NCBI RefSeq assembly: GCF_014193895.1 | Contig: NZ_BLZR01000001.1 | Span: 1,364,001 to 1,428,000 of the forward strand | Length of the DNA: 64,000 nucleotides | Direction: 5' to 3' | From: Clostridium fungisolvens | Lineage (GTDB): Bacteria > Bacillota > Clostridia > Clostridiales > Clostridiaceae | In this document: piece after piece, positions 18,244-27,224 of the stretch | Numbering within the stretch: the first letter of the stretch is position 1 | How the letters are laid out: every line of letters begins with the position of its first letter | The notes under the pieces: model-generated | The model's input: only the letters and a program-made list of their open reading frames with translations | Told to the model about the DNA's origin: nothing | Databases searched by the model: none | Program-made: the position numbers and the translations under genes

Positions 18244-18717
18244 ATGTTAAAAACTTTATAAGCTATAATATTCACTAAATAAATAAATTGATAATAATAT
18301 AAATTAAAGATAAATCACTTAAATGAATAGTTGTTACAGGATACATATTATATCAATAATACAATTTTACCCCAATTCTATAATTTATATTTCAAAATTT
18401 TAATTATTTTTTATCATATTTCATATTAAAGCAATATATTTATTGAAACTTATATATTAAAATTATATCACAAAATATATATAAATATTAATTTTGAAAT
18501 GGGAATAATAATTTTATAGTAATTTTTTAATAACTTTATTTGATTTAATATACCATTATAATGTATTATAGAGGTGGTAAAAATTTTATATTATAAGTGA
18601 AATAGTAGAATCTTATCCTATTTAAATATTTTTTACTGGTAATATACTAATAAAATCCGGTATATAAAATCTATATAGGTTTAAAATAAGAATATCTCAC
18701 TAAAGAGGGGTGCTAGA
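18244..18717. other. AT-rich gene-free stretch
   Basis: About 470 nt, mostly A and T. I see no ORF with a ribosome site and no strong hairpin. A TATAAT at about 18564 lacks a well-spaced -35 box. It probably holds the promoter of the small gene at 18718. Confidence 0.6.
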
Positions 18718-19044
18718 ATGAAAACATTTCAATCGCTAATTAATGAAACTTTAGAAGCTGAAGATTTAGAAGAATTGGAAGCAGCTGCAGATTTGTTCCA
18801 GTTTGGTATAGAGAAAGGTTACTATAATAGAAGACAGGTTGACGAATTTAATAATGCTTACTGGAGTGTAAAAAATAGATATTTAGCATATGAAATTGCT
18901 CAAAAGGTTAAAGCAAATAAGCTAGATATAATAACAATAGTTTCTAATGCTCCTGCTGAAATAAAGGAAAACAAGAATGAACTTCTTAATTACGTAAATG
19001 GACGTATGAAAGCATTAAAAGGAAAAATAAGCGGAATAAAATAA
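18718..19044 (+). CDS. Small protein of unknown function
   Basis: 108 residues, not recognised. Predicted to be almost all helical and charged: Glu-rich start (ETLEAEDLEELEAAADLFQF), then RRQVDEFNNAYWSVKNRYLAYEIA, and a Lys-rich C-terminus. No signal peptide or membrane segment. An AGAGGGG ribosome site sits upstream of ATG 18718. It stands alone, flanked by AT-rich DNA and followed within 4 nt by a palindromic repeat element that may act as its terminator. Confidence 0.75.
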   Translation: MKTFQSLINETLEAEDLEELEAAADLFQFGIEKGYYNRRQVDEFNNAYWSVKNRYLAYEIAQKVKANKLDIITIVSNAPAEIKENKNELLNYVNGRMKALKGKISGIK

Positions 19045-19047
19045 TTT

Positions 19048-19145
19048 ATAGATGTACCAACTTTATTATTTTTTATAATAATTAGAGTCTATTGATATAA
19101 AACAATAGTTTTAGTTATTATAAACGAACTAAGTGGTACATCTAT
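19048..19145. repeat. Palindromic element of the TAGATGTACC family
   Basis: Ends ATAGATGTACCAACTT and AAGTGGTACATCTAT are inverted repeats about 98 nt apart. The interior is AT-rich and partly self-complementary. Confidence 0.8.
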
Positions 19146-19195
19146 TTTTATTTTATAGAACATTGCAAAGTTTTAGTACTAGCTAAAACTAGTAA

Positions 19196-19972
19196 TTACG
19201 AAATCATAAAGCTCCTCATTGACAATGACCCTAATTCTATCCCTTCATACAAAAAGCTTACTTTCTCATCATCTTCTTTGAGAGCTGCTATATATAGCAG
19301 TGGAAGATAATGTTCATCAGTTGGTAGCGATAACTTTTCTATAAGACCCTGATTTTTATAATTTATAAGAGCATCATGATCATTATCAGTTAATGCTTTT
19401 GCTATATAGCCATCAAATTCTATAGCCCAATCAAAAGGGTTAGCATCAGAATCAAATTTAATTTTTCTTAAATTGTGAACTATGTTTCCACTTCCTAAAA
19501 TTAAGAAACCTTGATCCCTAAGTTTTTTTAGCTTTAATCCCAATTTATAATGCTCTTCTGGAGTGAAGTTGTGATTTAAACTTAATTGAAAGGCTGGAAT
19601 ATCCGCGTTAGGATATAAATGCTTTAAAATAGCCCAAGCGCCATGGTCTAATCCCCACTGATTAGTAGACTTAACTCCGAAATTTTTTAAGCTTTCATAG
19701 GCAATTTGCGCGTAATCCTTCACCCCAGTAGGTTTGTATTCTAATTGATAAAGTTCGTCTGGAAACCCATAAAAATCATATATTTGTCTAGGTTCATCCT
19801 GTACATCTATATAACTTCCATCAGTAAGCCAATGTGCTGATATTACTAATATAGCTTTTGGTTTTTCAATTGTTTCACCAAGTTTTTTTAGCATTTCAGT
19901 ATAATCGTTATTTTCTATAGCATTCATAGGACTTCCATGTCCTATAAAAAGAGCTGGTAATCTTTTATTCAT
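19196..19972 (-). CDS. ygiD: DODA-type extradiol aromatic ring-opening dioxygenase (YgiD-like)
   Basis: 258 residues, matching LigB/DODA-family proteins such as E. coli YgiD (4,5-DOPA extradiol dioxygenase). Conserved metal-binding histidines are visible in FIGHGSPMNA (H12), VISAHW (H47) and GNIVHNL. The family opens catechol rings using molecular oxygen, which is odd for a strict anaerobe, so its physiological role here is unclear. TGGAG lies 9 nt before the ATG at 19972. No pathway neighbours. Confidence 0.88.
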   Translation of the reverse strand: MNKRLPALFIGHGSPMNAIENNDYTEMLKKLGETIEKPKAILVISAHWLTDGSYIDVQDEPRQIYDFYGFPDELYQLEYKPTGVKDYAQIAYESLKNFGVKSTNQWGLDHGAWAILKHLYPNADIPAFQLSLNHNFTPEEHYKLGLKLKKLRDQGFLILGSGNIVHNLRKIKFDSDANPFDWAIEFDGYIAKALTDNDHDALINYKNQGLIEKLSLPTDEHYLPLLYIAALKEDDEKVSFLYEGIELGSLSMRSFMIS

Positions 19973-20232
19973 AAATATATCTCCAATCTAATTGTTATTT
20001 TAAATTAGTTAGTTACTTTTTTATATATAATATAATTATCTGATGAAAATTGCAACACTTTTAAAAAAAATAATTTGTTAACAAGTGAAGTTTATGTATA
20101 TCGTTATAATTATAATTATATTTATAGATAAAAGAAATTATTAGGTAGGGTTAGAATGGTAGTAACATTTAATTTTCTGAGTTTAGAGATACATATGGCA
20201 AAAAACAAAACTTATTCTAAGAGGAAAATGTG

Positions 20233-20335
20233 AAAAAACTCGTTGAACAAGATTCATATGTCCTCTATATAGACAGTTTTATTATTTTAACTGTCTATTA
20301 TAAAGGGAGCATATCCTTGTTTCAGCGAGTTTTTT
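20233..20335. terminator. Long nested bidirectional hairpin downstream of the yjeM-like gene
   Basis: The outer arms AAAAAACTCG / CGAGTTTTTT continue with TGAACAAG / CTTGTTTCA and CATATG / GCATAT. The inner stem is ATAGACAGTT (20269-20278) / AACTGTCTAT (20289-20298). It probably terminates the minus-strand permease gene. A plus-strand frame across it is an artefact. Confidence 0.75.
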
Positions 20336-20358
20336 ATTATGAAAATAAACTATATGGA

Positions 20359-21855
20359 CTATCTATCGTTTTTAACCTTTTGCTCATATCTCCAATACAT
20401 AACTATTGCTACTATTGTAAAGAAAACTGGTCCGCCAATCATCCAAAGAGTAGATGACCAATCACCGTTTGTAGCAGGTTCTATTATTGTAAAGAAGTTA
20501 GCAAATCCAACTGTGAAAGTAACTAATATTGTGGCTATTAATGCAGTTGTATTGCTTTTGAAAACTTCAAAAGGCTTATTAATTTCAGTTTTCTTCTTAA
20601 ATGAGGCGAAAGCCCCTGATATAAATAAGTATGGTAGAGTCATAGCTACATTTGTCATTAGTACAAGCTTAGTAAAGAATTTTGCTGCGCCTTCTCCTCC
20701 GAAAGATACTAATAAAACGAAGACAATAACTATAACACATTGAACCCACATTGCATTTTTAGGTATACCATTTTCAACCTTACTCATTTTTCCAGGCCAT
20801 AATTTTGCTGGGGTTCCTTCAATGATTTGTTTTAGTGGAGCATATGATAATGTGAAGAATGCACCAGTTAAAGCAAGGAACATAGAGAATCCAACAAATC
20901 TAGCAACCCAAGCACCTAATTGTAGTGAAGCTGCTTCGCTTAAATGGAAGCCAAGACCTAACTGATAACCTAAGTTTTTCATAACAACATAAGCTACATT
21001 TCCCATATGAACGCCTTTTACTGAAAGAACATCTTGCCAATTTGTAAAGATTCCACATAAGAATATTCCTAAAGAATAACCAATAGCGATGATTATAGCT
21101 GCAATTGTTATACCTTTAGGGAAAGTAACCTCAGCATTTTCAGTTTCATCAACTAATCCTCCAACTACCTCAATACCACCATATGCAAATATTGCAAATA
21201 CTAAGAATGATAATATAGATATAGATGATTGATATGAAGGATTTGGAGATGCGAAGAATGCAGAACCAGATTTAACAGATTCAGCTACATGTCCTCCGTT
21301 AACAATTAGAACTATAACAGCTCCTATAAGTAATACTATATTTAATAGAGCTACCGCAGTTCCTCCAATTGAAGTTATCTTAGTTATTTTTTCTAGTCCT
21401 TTTGAAGCTGTAAAGGTAACTACTAAAATCCATGCTACTCCCATTAATCCTAGGGTTTGAGTAGAGTTAAGTCCAAGTATTGACCAAGTGGCTGTAGTAT
21501 CTTTACCGAAAATCATGTTTGAAAGTGGAATCCAAATTACCGAACAGATGTTAACCATCCAAACAACGTAAGAAGCATACCACATGAAGGTTCCTATAAA
21601 AGCGTATCTTGGACCAACTGATTTCTCCATCCAAGAATATATTCCACCTTTTTCACTTTTGAATGCAGCGCCATACTCTGCCATCATAAAAGCGAATGGT
21701 ATAAAGAAAGCTATTGCAGATACTATGTACCAAGGAATTGCACTATACCCCATAAGATAAAAAGATCTTGGCATATTTGCAAAGCCAAAAACTGATGTGA
21801 AAATCATTAATACTAATGATACCAATGTTAATTTTTTCTTTTTATTAGTTTCCAT
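20359..21855 (-). CDS. yjeM: APC-family amino acid permease, YjeM-like
   Basis: 498 residues with about 12 transmembrane helices. The N-terminus is nearly diagnostic of YjeM: LVLMIFTSVFGFANMPRSFY, then LMGYSAIPWYI and AFMMAEYGAAFKSEKGGIYS. The family is placed with glutamate/GABA antiporters, but substrate is unproven. The start at 21855 (METNKKKK) has GGAGGGAG about 5 nt upstream; the frame to 21876 lacks a ribosome site. Monocistronic. Roughly 280 nt of AT-rich DNA separate it from the trp T-box promoter, with no gene in it. Confidence 0.9.
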   Translation of the reverse strand: METNKKKKLTLVSLVLMIFTSVFGFANMPRSFYLMGYSAIPWYIVSAIAFFIPFAFMMAEYGAAFKSEKGGIYSWMEKSVGPRYAFIGTFMWYASYVVWMVNICSVIWIPLSNMIFGKDTTATWSILGLNSTQTLGLMGVAWILVVTFTASKGLEKITKITSIGGTAVALLNIVLLIGAVIVLIVNGGHVAESVKSGSAFFASPNPSYQSSISILSFLVFAIFAYGGIEVVGGLVDETENAEVTFPKGITIAAIIIAIGYSLGIFLCGIFTNWQDVLSVKGVHMGNVAYVVMKNLGYQLGLGFHLSEAASLQLGAWVARFVGFSMFLALTGAFFTLSYAPLKQIIEGTPAKLWPGKMSKVENGIPKNAMWVQCVIVIVFVLLVSFGGEGAAKFFTKLVLMTNVAMTLPYLFISGAFASFKKKTEINKPFEVFKSNTTALIATILVTFTVGFANFFTIIEPATNGDWSSTLWMIGGPVFFTIVAIVMYWRYEQKVKNDR

Positions 21856-22135
21856 TTTTCTCCCTCCGTGAAACATTTAAAATAAGTATTATTTTTGAAT
21901 AAACTGATTTTAAAGATAATGATTCATATTTTTATATATTGCACATAACATTATATATCGTCATGTAACAAAATCAATAACTAGAACAACTGATTAAATG
22001 CTTATTAAGTTACAATAAAATTACTAAAGATTTAACAAGGAAATAATAAAAGTAATATTGTATTAAATAATTACATTATTTTTAGCAAAAGACATAAATT
22101 TTATTAAATAAATAGAAAAAACTTAAAAAAAACTA

Positions 22136-22164
22136 TTTACAAAATAAGGGTGCTTCACTATAAT
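22136..22164 (+). promoter_or_regulatory. Sigma-A promoter of the trp operon
   Basis: TTTACA (22136-22141), 17-nt spacer, TATAAT (22159-22164). The start point would be near 22171, directly before the T-box stem I. Confidence 0.82.
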
Positions 22165-22170
22165 AAATTC

Positions 22171-22438
22171 ATAAAGTATTAAATCGATGAGTAAGAGTAG
22201 TAAGCGTATAGAAAGAATTACAGAGAGCTGCGGTGGTGAAATGCAGTATTTGGATATAAGCTGAATGGACTTACGAGAGGGAACCGAAAATTATAGTAGG
22301 TGACACGTGTTCTCACGTTACAGGGATAGGATATTATTATGTATCTGATTAAGAGATTACTTTTAATTAAGTAAATTGAGGTGGCACCGCGATTATATCG
22401 TCCTCTATATGCATTTATTTGCATGTAGAGGACTTTTT
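22171..22438 (+). promoter_or_regulatory. Tryptophan T-box leader of the trp operon
   Basis: The parts in order are GAGTAGTAAG near the base, AGAGAG and GGTGGTGAAA in the stem I distal region, specifier GAA-TGG-A with TGG (Trp) at 22266-22268, T-box AGGTGGCACCGCG (22379-22391), and terminator GTCCTCTATATGCA / TGCATGTAGAGGAC (22400-22433) followed by TTTTT. Uncharged tRNA-Trp should stabilise the antiterminator and switch on trpEGDCFBA. Confidence 0.95.
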
Positions 22439-22499
22439 GTTTTCTTAATACTTGTTAAATCAGTCGTTCTGCACATCTATATAGCAGTTGTCCAGTCAA

Positions 22500-22606
22500 T
22501 ATATGGATGTACCACTTCGTAATAAAATATATTATTTTTAAATTCTCTCACCAGAAGCCGTGAGAGTTTTAAAAATAGATTTCGGTTCGAAGTGGTACAT
22601 CTATAT
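22500..22606. repeat. Palindromic element of the TAGATGTACC family inside the trp leader
   Basis: TATGGATGTACCACTTCG ... CGAAGTGGTACATCTATA terminal inverted repeats, with an inner hairpin AAATTCTCTCAC / GTGAGAGTTTT. It lies between the T-box terminator and trpE, so it is transcribed with the operon. Confidence 0.85.
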
Positions 22607-22660
22607 TAATTCCTTGATAAAGATATCTTTAATAATTAAAAAAGTGATTTACAACTGAAT

Positions 22661-24217
22661 ATGGTTAAAGGGGTACAAGAGTTAAATTCAATTAATCTTA
22701 TACCTTTAATAAGTATTACTAAAAATAGTTTTTTGAATATTCAGAAAAAAGCTGTGCTTAATTTTAAGAGTGAGGTGATTAATATTTTTAATTATACAAA
22801 AAATCAGTTCGATTATCTTAGAGAGAGAGGATATTCCATAGATCTAAATCTAAAATTTCATGGTGATGAAACTACACCAATTTCTATATTTTATTCCTTA
22901 AGAAGAGAGAAGATGTTCCTTCTGGAGAGTTCGATTTTTGATGAGGAAAAAGGAAGATATAGCTTTATAGGAATTGAGCCATATGCTGAGATTAGCAGCA
23001 AAGGATTAGAAACTAAAATTTTAGAAAAAGGGATCACTACAAGGATTAATGGTAGAATACTAGACCAAGTGCAGAGATTCATTGAGAAAGTAAATTATAA
23101 GAATGAGAGTACAATACCATTCCAGGGTGGTGCAGTAGGCTATGTAGGATACGATGTTATAAAACAATATGAGTGCATATCGAATTCGAATAATGATCCT
23201 TTAGGTCTTCCAGAAGCTTATCTAATGTTCTACAAAAAGTTCGTAGTTTATGACCACTATGATAAAACAGTTTCAATCCATCAAATAGTTTTAAATAACG
23301 AAAAAATAAATTACGATGAAGCAGAAAATAACCTGTTACAGATGAAAGAAAGAATATGTTCTTATAACAAAACTAATGCAATTGAAGCTGAAGCTTCTAA
23401 CAAAGAAATAAGTTCAAACACTTCAAAAGAAGAGTTTGTAAAGATGGTAAGTGACGCAAAAAAATATATAGAAAATGGAGATGCTTTTCAGATAGTTGTT
23501 TCGCAGAGATTTAGCTGCAATTTTAATGAAGACCCATTTAAGATATATAGAAAATTACGAAGTAAGAACCCTTCGCCTTATATGTTTTTTATAGATTACG
23601 ATAGCTTTCAAATAGTAGGGTCATCTCCGGAAAGTCTAGTCACAGTAAAGGGAGAGGTGGTTACCACTATGCCCATAGCTGGAACTAGGAAGAGAGGAGC
23701 TAATATACATGAGGATGAAAAAATAAGAGAAGACCTTCTTAAAGATGAAAAAGAAGTGGCAGAGCATTTGATGCTAGTGGACTTGGCAAGAAATGACATA
23801 GGTAGAATAAGCAAGATTGGAACTGTTAAAGTGGAAAGGCTTATGGATATTGAGATGTATTCAAAGATTATGCACATTGTTTCGAAGGTCACAGGAATAT
23901 TGAAGGATGATAATAAAGCATTTGATGCCTTGAAGTTTTGTTTACCGGCAGGAACTTTATCAGGAGCACCTAAAATAAGGGCTATGGAGATAATAGAAGA
24001 GCTTGAAAAAGAAAAAAGAACAGTTTATGCAGGTGCAATAGGATATTTTTCTTTCAACGGAGATATGGACACCTGTATAGCAATTAGAACAGTGGTGCTA
24101 AAAGACGGAAAAGGATATGTTCAAGCTGGTGCAGGGATAGTTTATGATTCTATTCCAGAACTAGAATACGAAGAAAGCTACAATAAAGCACTTGGTGTTT
24201 TGGAGGTTATAAAATGA
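22661..24217 (+). CDS. trpE: Anthranilate synthase component I
   Basis: Chorismate-binding enzyme that with TrpG makes anthranilate. Core motifs are present: DAFQIVVSQRF, SPESLV, TRKRGA, LMLVDLARNDIGR, GTLSGAPKIRAMEII and QAGAGIVYDS. The coordinates give the only ATG start of the frame, but the real start is doubtful. ATG 22661 has no ribosome site and adds about 41 residues before the usual N-terminus. A strong GAGGTG (22772-22777) sits 6 nt before an ATT at 22784, which would give about 477 residues beginning FNYTKNQFDYL, the usual family length. GTG 22775 is a third option. Feedback-site residues were not assessed. Confidence 0.95.
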   Translation: MVKGVQELNSINLIPLISITKNSFLNIQKKAVLNFKSEVINIFNYTKNQFDYLRERGYSIDLNLKFHGDETTPISIFYSLRREKMFLLESSIFDEEKGRYSFIGIEPYAEISSKGLETKILEKGITTRINGRILDQVQRFIEKVNYKNESTIPFQGGAVGYVGYDVIKQYECISNSNNDPLGLPEAYLMFYKKFVVYDHYDKTVSIHQIVLNNEKINYDEAENNLLQMKERICSYNKTNAIEAEASNKEISSNTSKEEFVKMVSDAKKYIENGDAFQIVVSQRFSCNFNEDPFKIYRKLRSKNPSPYMFFIDYDSFQIVGSSPESLVTVKGEVVTTMPIAGTRKRGANIHEDEKIREDLLKDEKEVAEHLMLVDLARNDIGRISKIGTVKVERLMDIEMYSKIMHIVSKVTGILKDDNKAFDALKFCLPAGTLSGAPKIRAMEIIEELEKEKRTVYAGAIGYFSFNGDMDTCIAIRTVVLKDGKGYVQAGAGIVYDSIPELEYEESYNKALGVLEVIK

Positions 24218-24807
24218 TTATTTTAATTGATAATTATGATTCCTTTACGTATAACGTTTATCAGTATTTAAGTGAACTTGGTGAAGAGGTTGAAGTTTAC
24301 AGAAACGATAAGATAACATCGGATGACATAAAGCGGCTGTCTCCAGAGGCTATTATAATTTCTCCTGGTCCAGGTTATCCAAAGGATGCAGGAAACTCTT
24401 TAGATATAATAAGTGGAAATTATAAGAATACACCTATATTAGGCATTTGCCTGGGACATCAAAGCATAGGACAGGTTTTCGGAGGAACAATTATTAAAGC
24501 AAAAAAAGTAATGCATGGAAAAAGTTCGGAAATTTATCATGAAAACAATGATTTGTTTAAAGACATACAATGTCCAACTAAGGTTATGAGGTATCATTCA
24601 TTGGTTATAGATAAGGCGTCACTTAGTAAAGAATTAAAAGTTATAGCTACTTCTATTGATGATGAAGAAATAATGGCAGTAAAGCATGTTAAATATCCTG
24701 TTTATGGTATACAGTTTCATCCAGAATCCATTTTCACACCTATGGGGAAAAAACTTCTGGCAAACTTTATTGAAATAAAAAATAGTTTAAGGAGGGAAGT
24801 AGTATGA
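24214..24807 (+). CDS. trpG: Anthranilate synthase component II (glutamine amidotransferase)
   Basis: 197 residues, class I glutamine amidotransferase that supplies ammonia to TrpE. The nucleophile Cys79 is in GICLGHQ, and the catalytic dyad is in the QFHPES motif near the C-terminus. The oxyanion loop is SPGPGYPKDAG. Could also serve PabB in folate synthesis, as in some Firmicutes. GGAGG upstream; overlaps trpE by 4 nt. Confidence 0.96.
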   Translation: MIILIDNYDSFTYNVYQYLSELGEEVEVYRNDKITSDDIKRLSPEAIIISPGPGYPKDAGNSLDIISGNYKNTPILGICLGHQSIGQVFGGTIIKAKKVMHGKSSEIYHENNDLFKDIQCPTKVMRYHSLVIDKASLSKELKVIATSIDDEEIMAVKHVKYPVYGIQFHPESIFTPMGKKLLANFIEIKNSLRREVV

Positions 24808-25823
24808 AATCAAATTTTCAAGCTGCTCTTAAGAAGGTCACTTTAAATGAACAATTGACTATGGAAGAAGCTTTTGACGCTAACAAATATATATTAAGTG
24901 GAGATGCAGAAGAAAGTGAAATCGGAGCTTTTCTTGCAGCACTAAAAACAAAGGGGGAAAAGCCACAAGAAATAGCAGGTATGGCTAAAGCAATGAGAGA
25001 ACTTTCTAGCATAGATTTTGATTTTAAGGATTCCTTCGATAATTGCGGCACCGGAGGGGATTTTTCTAATAGCTTTAATATCAGTACAACTTCAGCTTTT
25101 ATATTAGCTGGAGCAGGTGTAAGGGTTGCTAAACATGGAAATAGATCGATTTCTAGTAAATGTGGTAGCGCAGATCTTCTTTCAGAGCTAGGAGTAAAGA
25201 TAGAACTATCAAAAGAAAATGTAAAACGACTTATGGAGGAAGTTGGTATAGCATTTTTATATGCACCGGCAATGCACCCAAGAATGAAATATGTTATGAA
25301 AGTAAGACGAGCACTTGGAATCCCAACAGTTTATAACATACTCGGACCTCTGACAAATCCTCTAAATCCAAACAATCAACTTATAGGTGTATATAAGAAA
25401 GATTTAGTTAAGGACCTTTGTGAAGCATTAAAATTGCTTGGAAAGAGTAGGGCTTTAGTGATAAATGGTGATAATAGACTGGATGAAGGAACTTTAGATG
25501 GAGACAATTATTGTGCATTTTTGGCTGATGGACATGTGAAAGAAATGGTTATTAATAGCAGTAGCTTCGGTTTGGATACAGTAAGTTTAGACAAGTTAAC
25601 CGGTGGAGATGCAAAAGAAAACAGTAAGATAACCATGTCTATATTAAATGGTGAAAAAAATTATTATAGAGAGGCTGTGGTTTTTAATTCTGCTCTTGGA
25701 CTAATGGCTAGTGGAGTCTGTAACGATATTGCTTTAGGAATTGAGATGGCAAAAGAAGTAATAGATTCGGGGAAAGCAAAAGAAAAGCTTGAAAAGCTTA
25801 TAAAGGAGAGTAACAGAATATGA
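24804..25823 (+). CDS. trpD: Anthranilate phosphoribosyltransferase
   Basis: 339 residues. Transfers phosphoribose from PRPP to anthranilate. Motifs: DNCGTGGDFSNSFNISTT (PRPP loop), KHGNRSISSKCGSAD and GPLTNPLNP. It is a separate protein, not fused to TrpG. AGGAGGGAAG precedes the start, and the gene overlaps trpG by 4 nt, typical of translational coupling. Confidence 0.97.
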   Translation: MKSNFQAALKKVTLNEQLTMEEAFDANKYILSGDAEESEIGAFLAALKTKGEKPQEIAGMAKAMRELSSIDFDFKDSFDNCGTGGDFSNSFNISTTSAFILAGAGVRVAKHGNRSISSKCGSADLLSELGVKIELSKENVKRLMEEVGIAFLYAPAMHPRMKYVMKVRRALGIPTVYNILGPLTNPLNPNNQLIGVYKKDLVKDLCEALKLLGKSRALVINGDNRLDEGTLDGDNYCAFLADGHVKEMVINSSSFGLDTVSLDKLTGGDAKENSKITMSILNGEKNYYREAVVFNSALGLMASGVCNDIALGIEMAKEVIDSGKAKEKLEKLIKESNRI

Positions 25824-26602
25824 AAAATTTTTTAGAAGAAATACTTCGTGTAAAAGAGCTTGAAGTTGAAACTTTGAAGCTTCAGTACAAGGATTGTGAT
25901 TTTCCTGAAAGAAAGCGAGCTTTTCATTCATTTATAGAGGAATTAAAAAATAGTGATGATTTTAAAGTCATAAGTGAGATTAAAAAAGCCTCACCCTCAA
26001 AAGGGGACTTAAATACTCTGCTTAATCCAAAGCTTAGAGCCTTAGAGTATGTAGAAGCTGGGGCAGATTGTATCTCGGTTCTGACAGAAAGACATTTTTT
26101 TAAGGGAAATGAGCAGGACATCGTTGATGTAGGGGAAGCTGTAGATATCCCTATACTTAGGAAGGATTTTATAATAGATTCAGTGCAATTACAGCAAAGC
26201 TTAAGTATTGGCGCTGACTTAGTTCTCTTAATTGCTGCTATAAATTCAAAGGAAAAACTTAAAGAATTATATCATGAGGCTGTGAAGCTTGGTCTTGAAC
26301 CTTTAGTTGAAATTCATGATGAAGAAGATTTAGATAAGATTCTAGAACTAAAGCCTAAGCTCATTGGAATTAATAATAGAAATTTAAAAAGTTTTAAAGT
26401 TGATATAAATACAACTATAACATTAAAAACAAAAATGGATTTCCCTGAAAGCTATGTGATTTCAGAAAGTGGCTTTGATTGCATAGAAAAAATAAACAAG
26501 GTTAAGGCATATGGAATAAGAGGAATTCTCGTTGGAGAAGCCTTTGTTACCTCAAGTAATTTCAAGGAATTGTTAACAAGTTTTAAAGGAGGTGGAGATT
26601 AG
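25820..26602 (+). CDS. trpC: Indole-3-glycerol phosphate synthase
   Basis: 260 residues, TIM barrel. Catalytic and phosphate-binding motifs: SEIKKASPSKGDL (Glu and Lys), CISVLTE, LRKDFIID, GINNRNL and SESGF. Converts CdRP to indole-3-glycerol phosphate. Four-nt overlap with trpD; not fused to TrpF. Confidence 0.97.
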   Translation: MKNFLEEILRVKELEVETLKLQYKDCDFPERKRAFHSFIEELKNSDDFKVISEIKKASPSKGDLNTLLNPKLRALEYVEAGADCISVLTERHFFKGNEQDIVDVGEAVDIPILRKDFIIDSVQLQQSLSIGADLVLLIAAINSKEKLKELYHEAVKLGLEPLVEIHDEEDLDKILELKPKLIGINNRNLKSFKVDINTTITLKTKMDFPESYVISESGFDCIEKINKVKAYGIRGILVGEAFVTSSNFKELLTSFKGGGD

Positions 26603-26603
26603 T

Positions 26604-27224
26604 ATGTCAACATTAATAAAAGTGTGTGGAATAAGAGACTTAAAAACTGCTAGATTTTGTAGTGAATTAGGCGCAGATGCTTTAGGATTTGTCTTTTGTA
26701 AAAGCATTAGAAAGATAACGCCTGAGGATGCAAAGGGCATAATTACTTCACTTCCTAAAAATATCTTGAAGATAGGTGTTTTTATGGATAATACCATAGA
26801 AGAGGTGCGACAAATCAGAGATTTCTGCGGCTTAGATGTGGTTCAGTTACATGGGGAAGAGGATATAGATTATTGTAAACAAATTAAATCTCCATTTATA
26901 AAAGCTTTTAAGTCAAACGAAAATGATTTTGATAGGATGAAGAAATATGATTGTTTTGGGTATCTAGTAGATTCACCAAAAGACTTTACTGGAGATATGA
27001 TAGGAAAGATTTTTGATTGGAATGTAATAAATTATGTGCCTGAGGATATAAGAAAGCGAATTATACTGGCTGGTGGACTGAACCCATCAAATGTGGTTGA
27101 AGGAATCAAAGCTGTAACACCTTTTATGGTGGATGTTAGTAGCGGAGTTGAAACAAATAGAGTAAAAGATTTAGATAAGATTGAAGCGTTTATAAGGAAG
27201 GTGAGAGATTTTGAAGGAAATTAA
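26604..27224 (+). CDS. trpF: Phosphoribosylanthranilate isomerase
   Basis: 206 residues, TIM barrel. IKVCGIRDLKTA carries the catalytic Cys; LHGEED, LAGGLNPSNV and VDVSSGVE complete the active and phosphate sites. ATG 26604 follows AAAGGAGGTGG that overlaps the end of trpC; the earlier GTG at 26592 lies inside that ribosome site and is unlikely. Confidence 0.96.
   Translation: MSTLIKVCGIRDLKTARFCSELGADALGFVFCKSIRKITPEDAKGIITSLPKNILKIGVFMDNTIEEVRQIRDFCGLDVVQLHGEEDIDYCKQIKSPFIKAFKSNENDFDRMKKYDCFGYLVDSPKDFTGDMIGKIFDWNVINYVPEDIRKRIILAGGLNPSNVVEGIKAVTPFMVDVSSGVETNRVKDLDKIEAFIRKVRDFEGN

Noticed and set aside
20230..20457. 75-codon frame on the plus strand
   Set aside because: It runs through the long nested terminator hairpin and into the antisense of the permease gene; no ribosome site.
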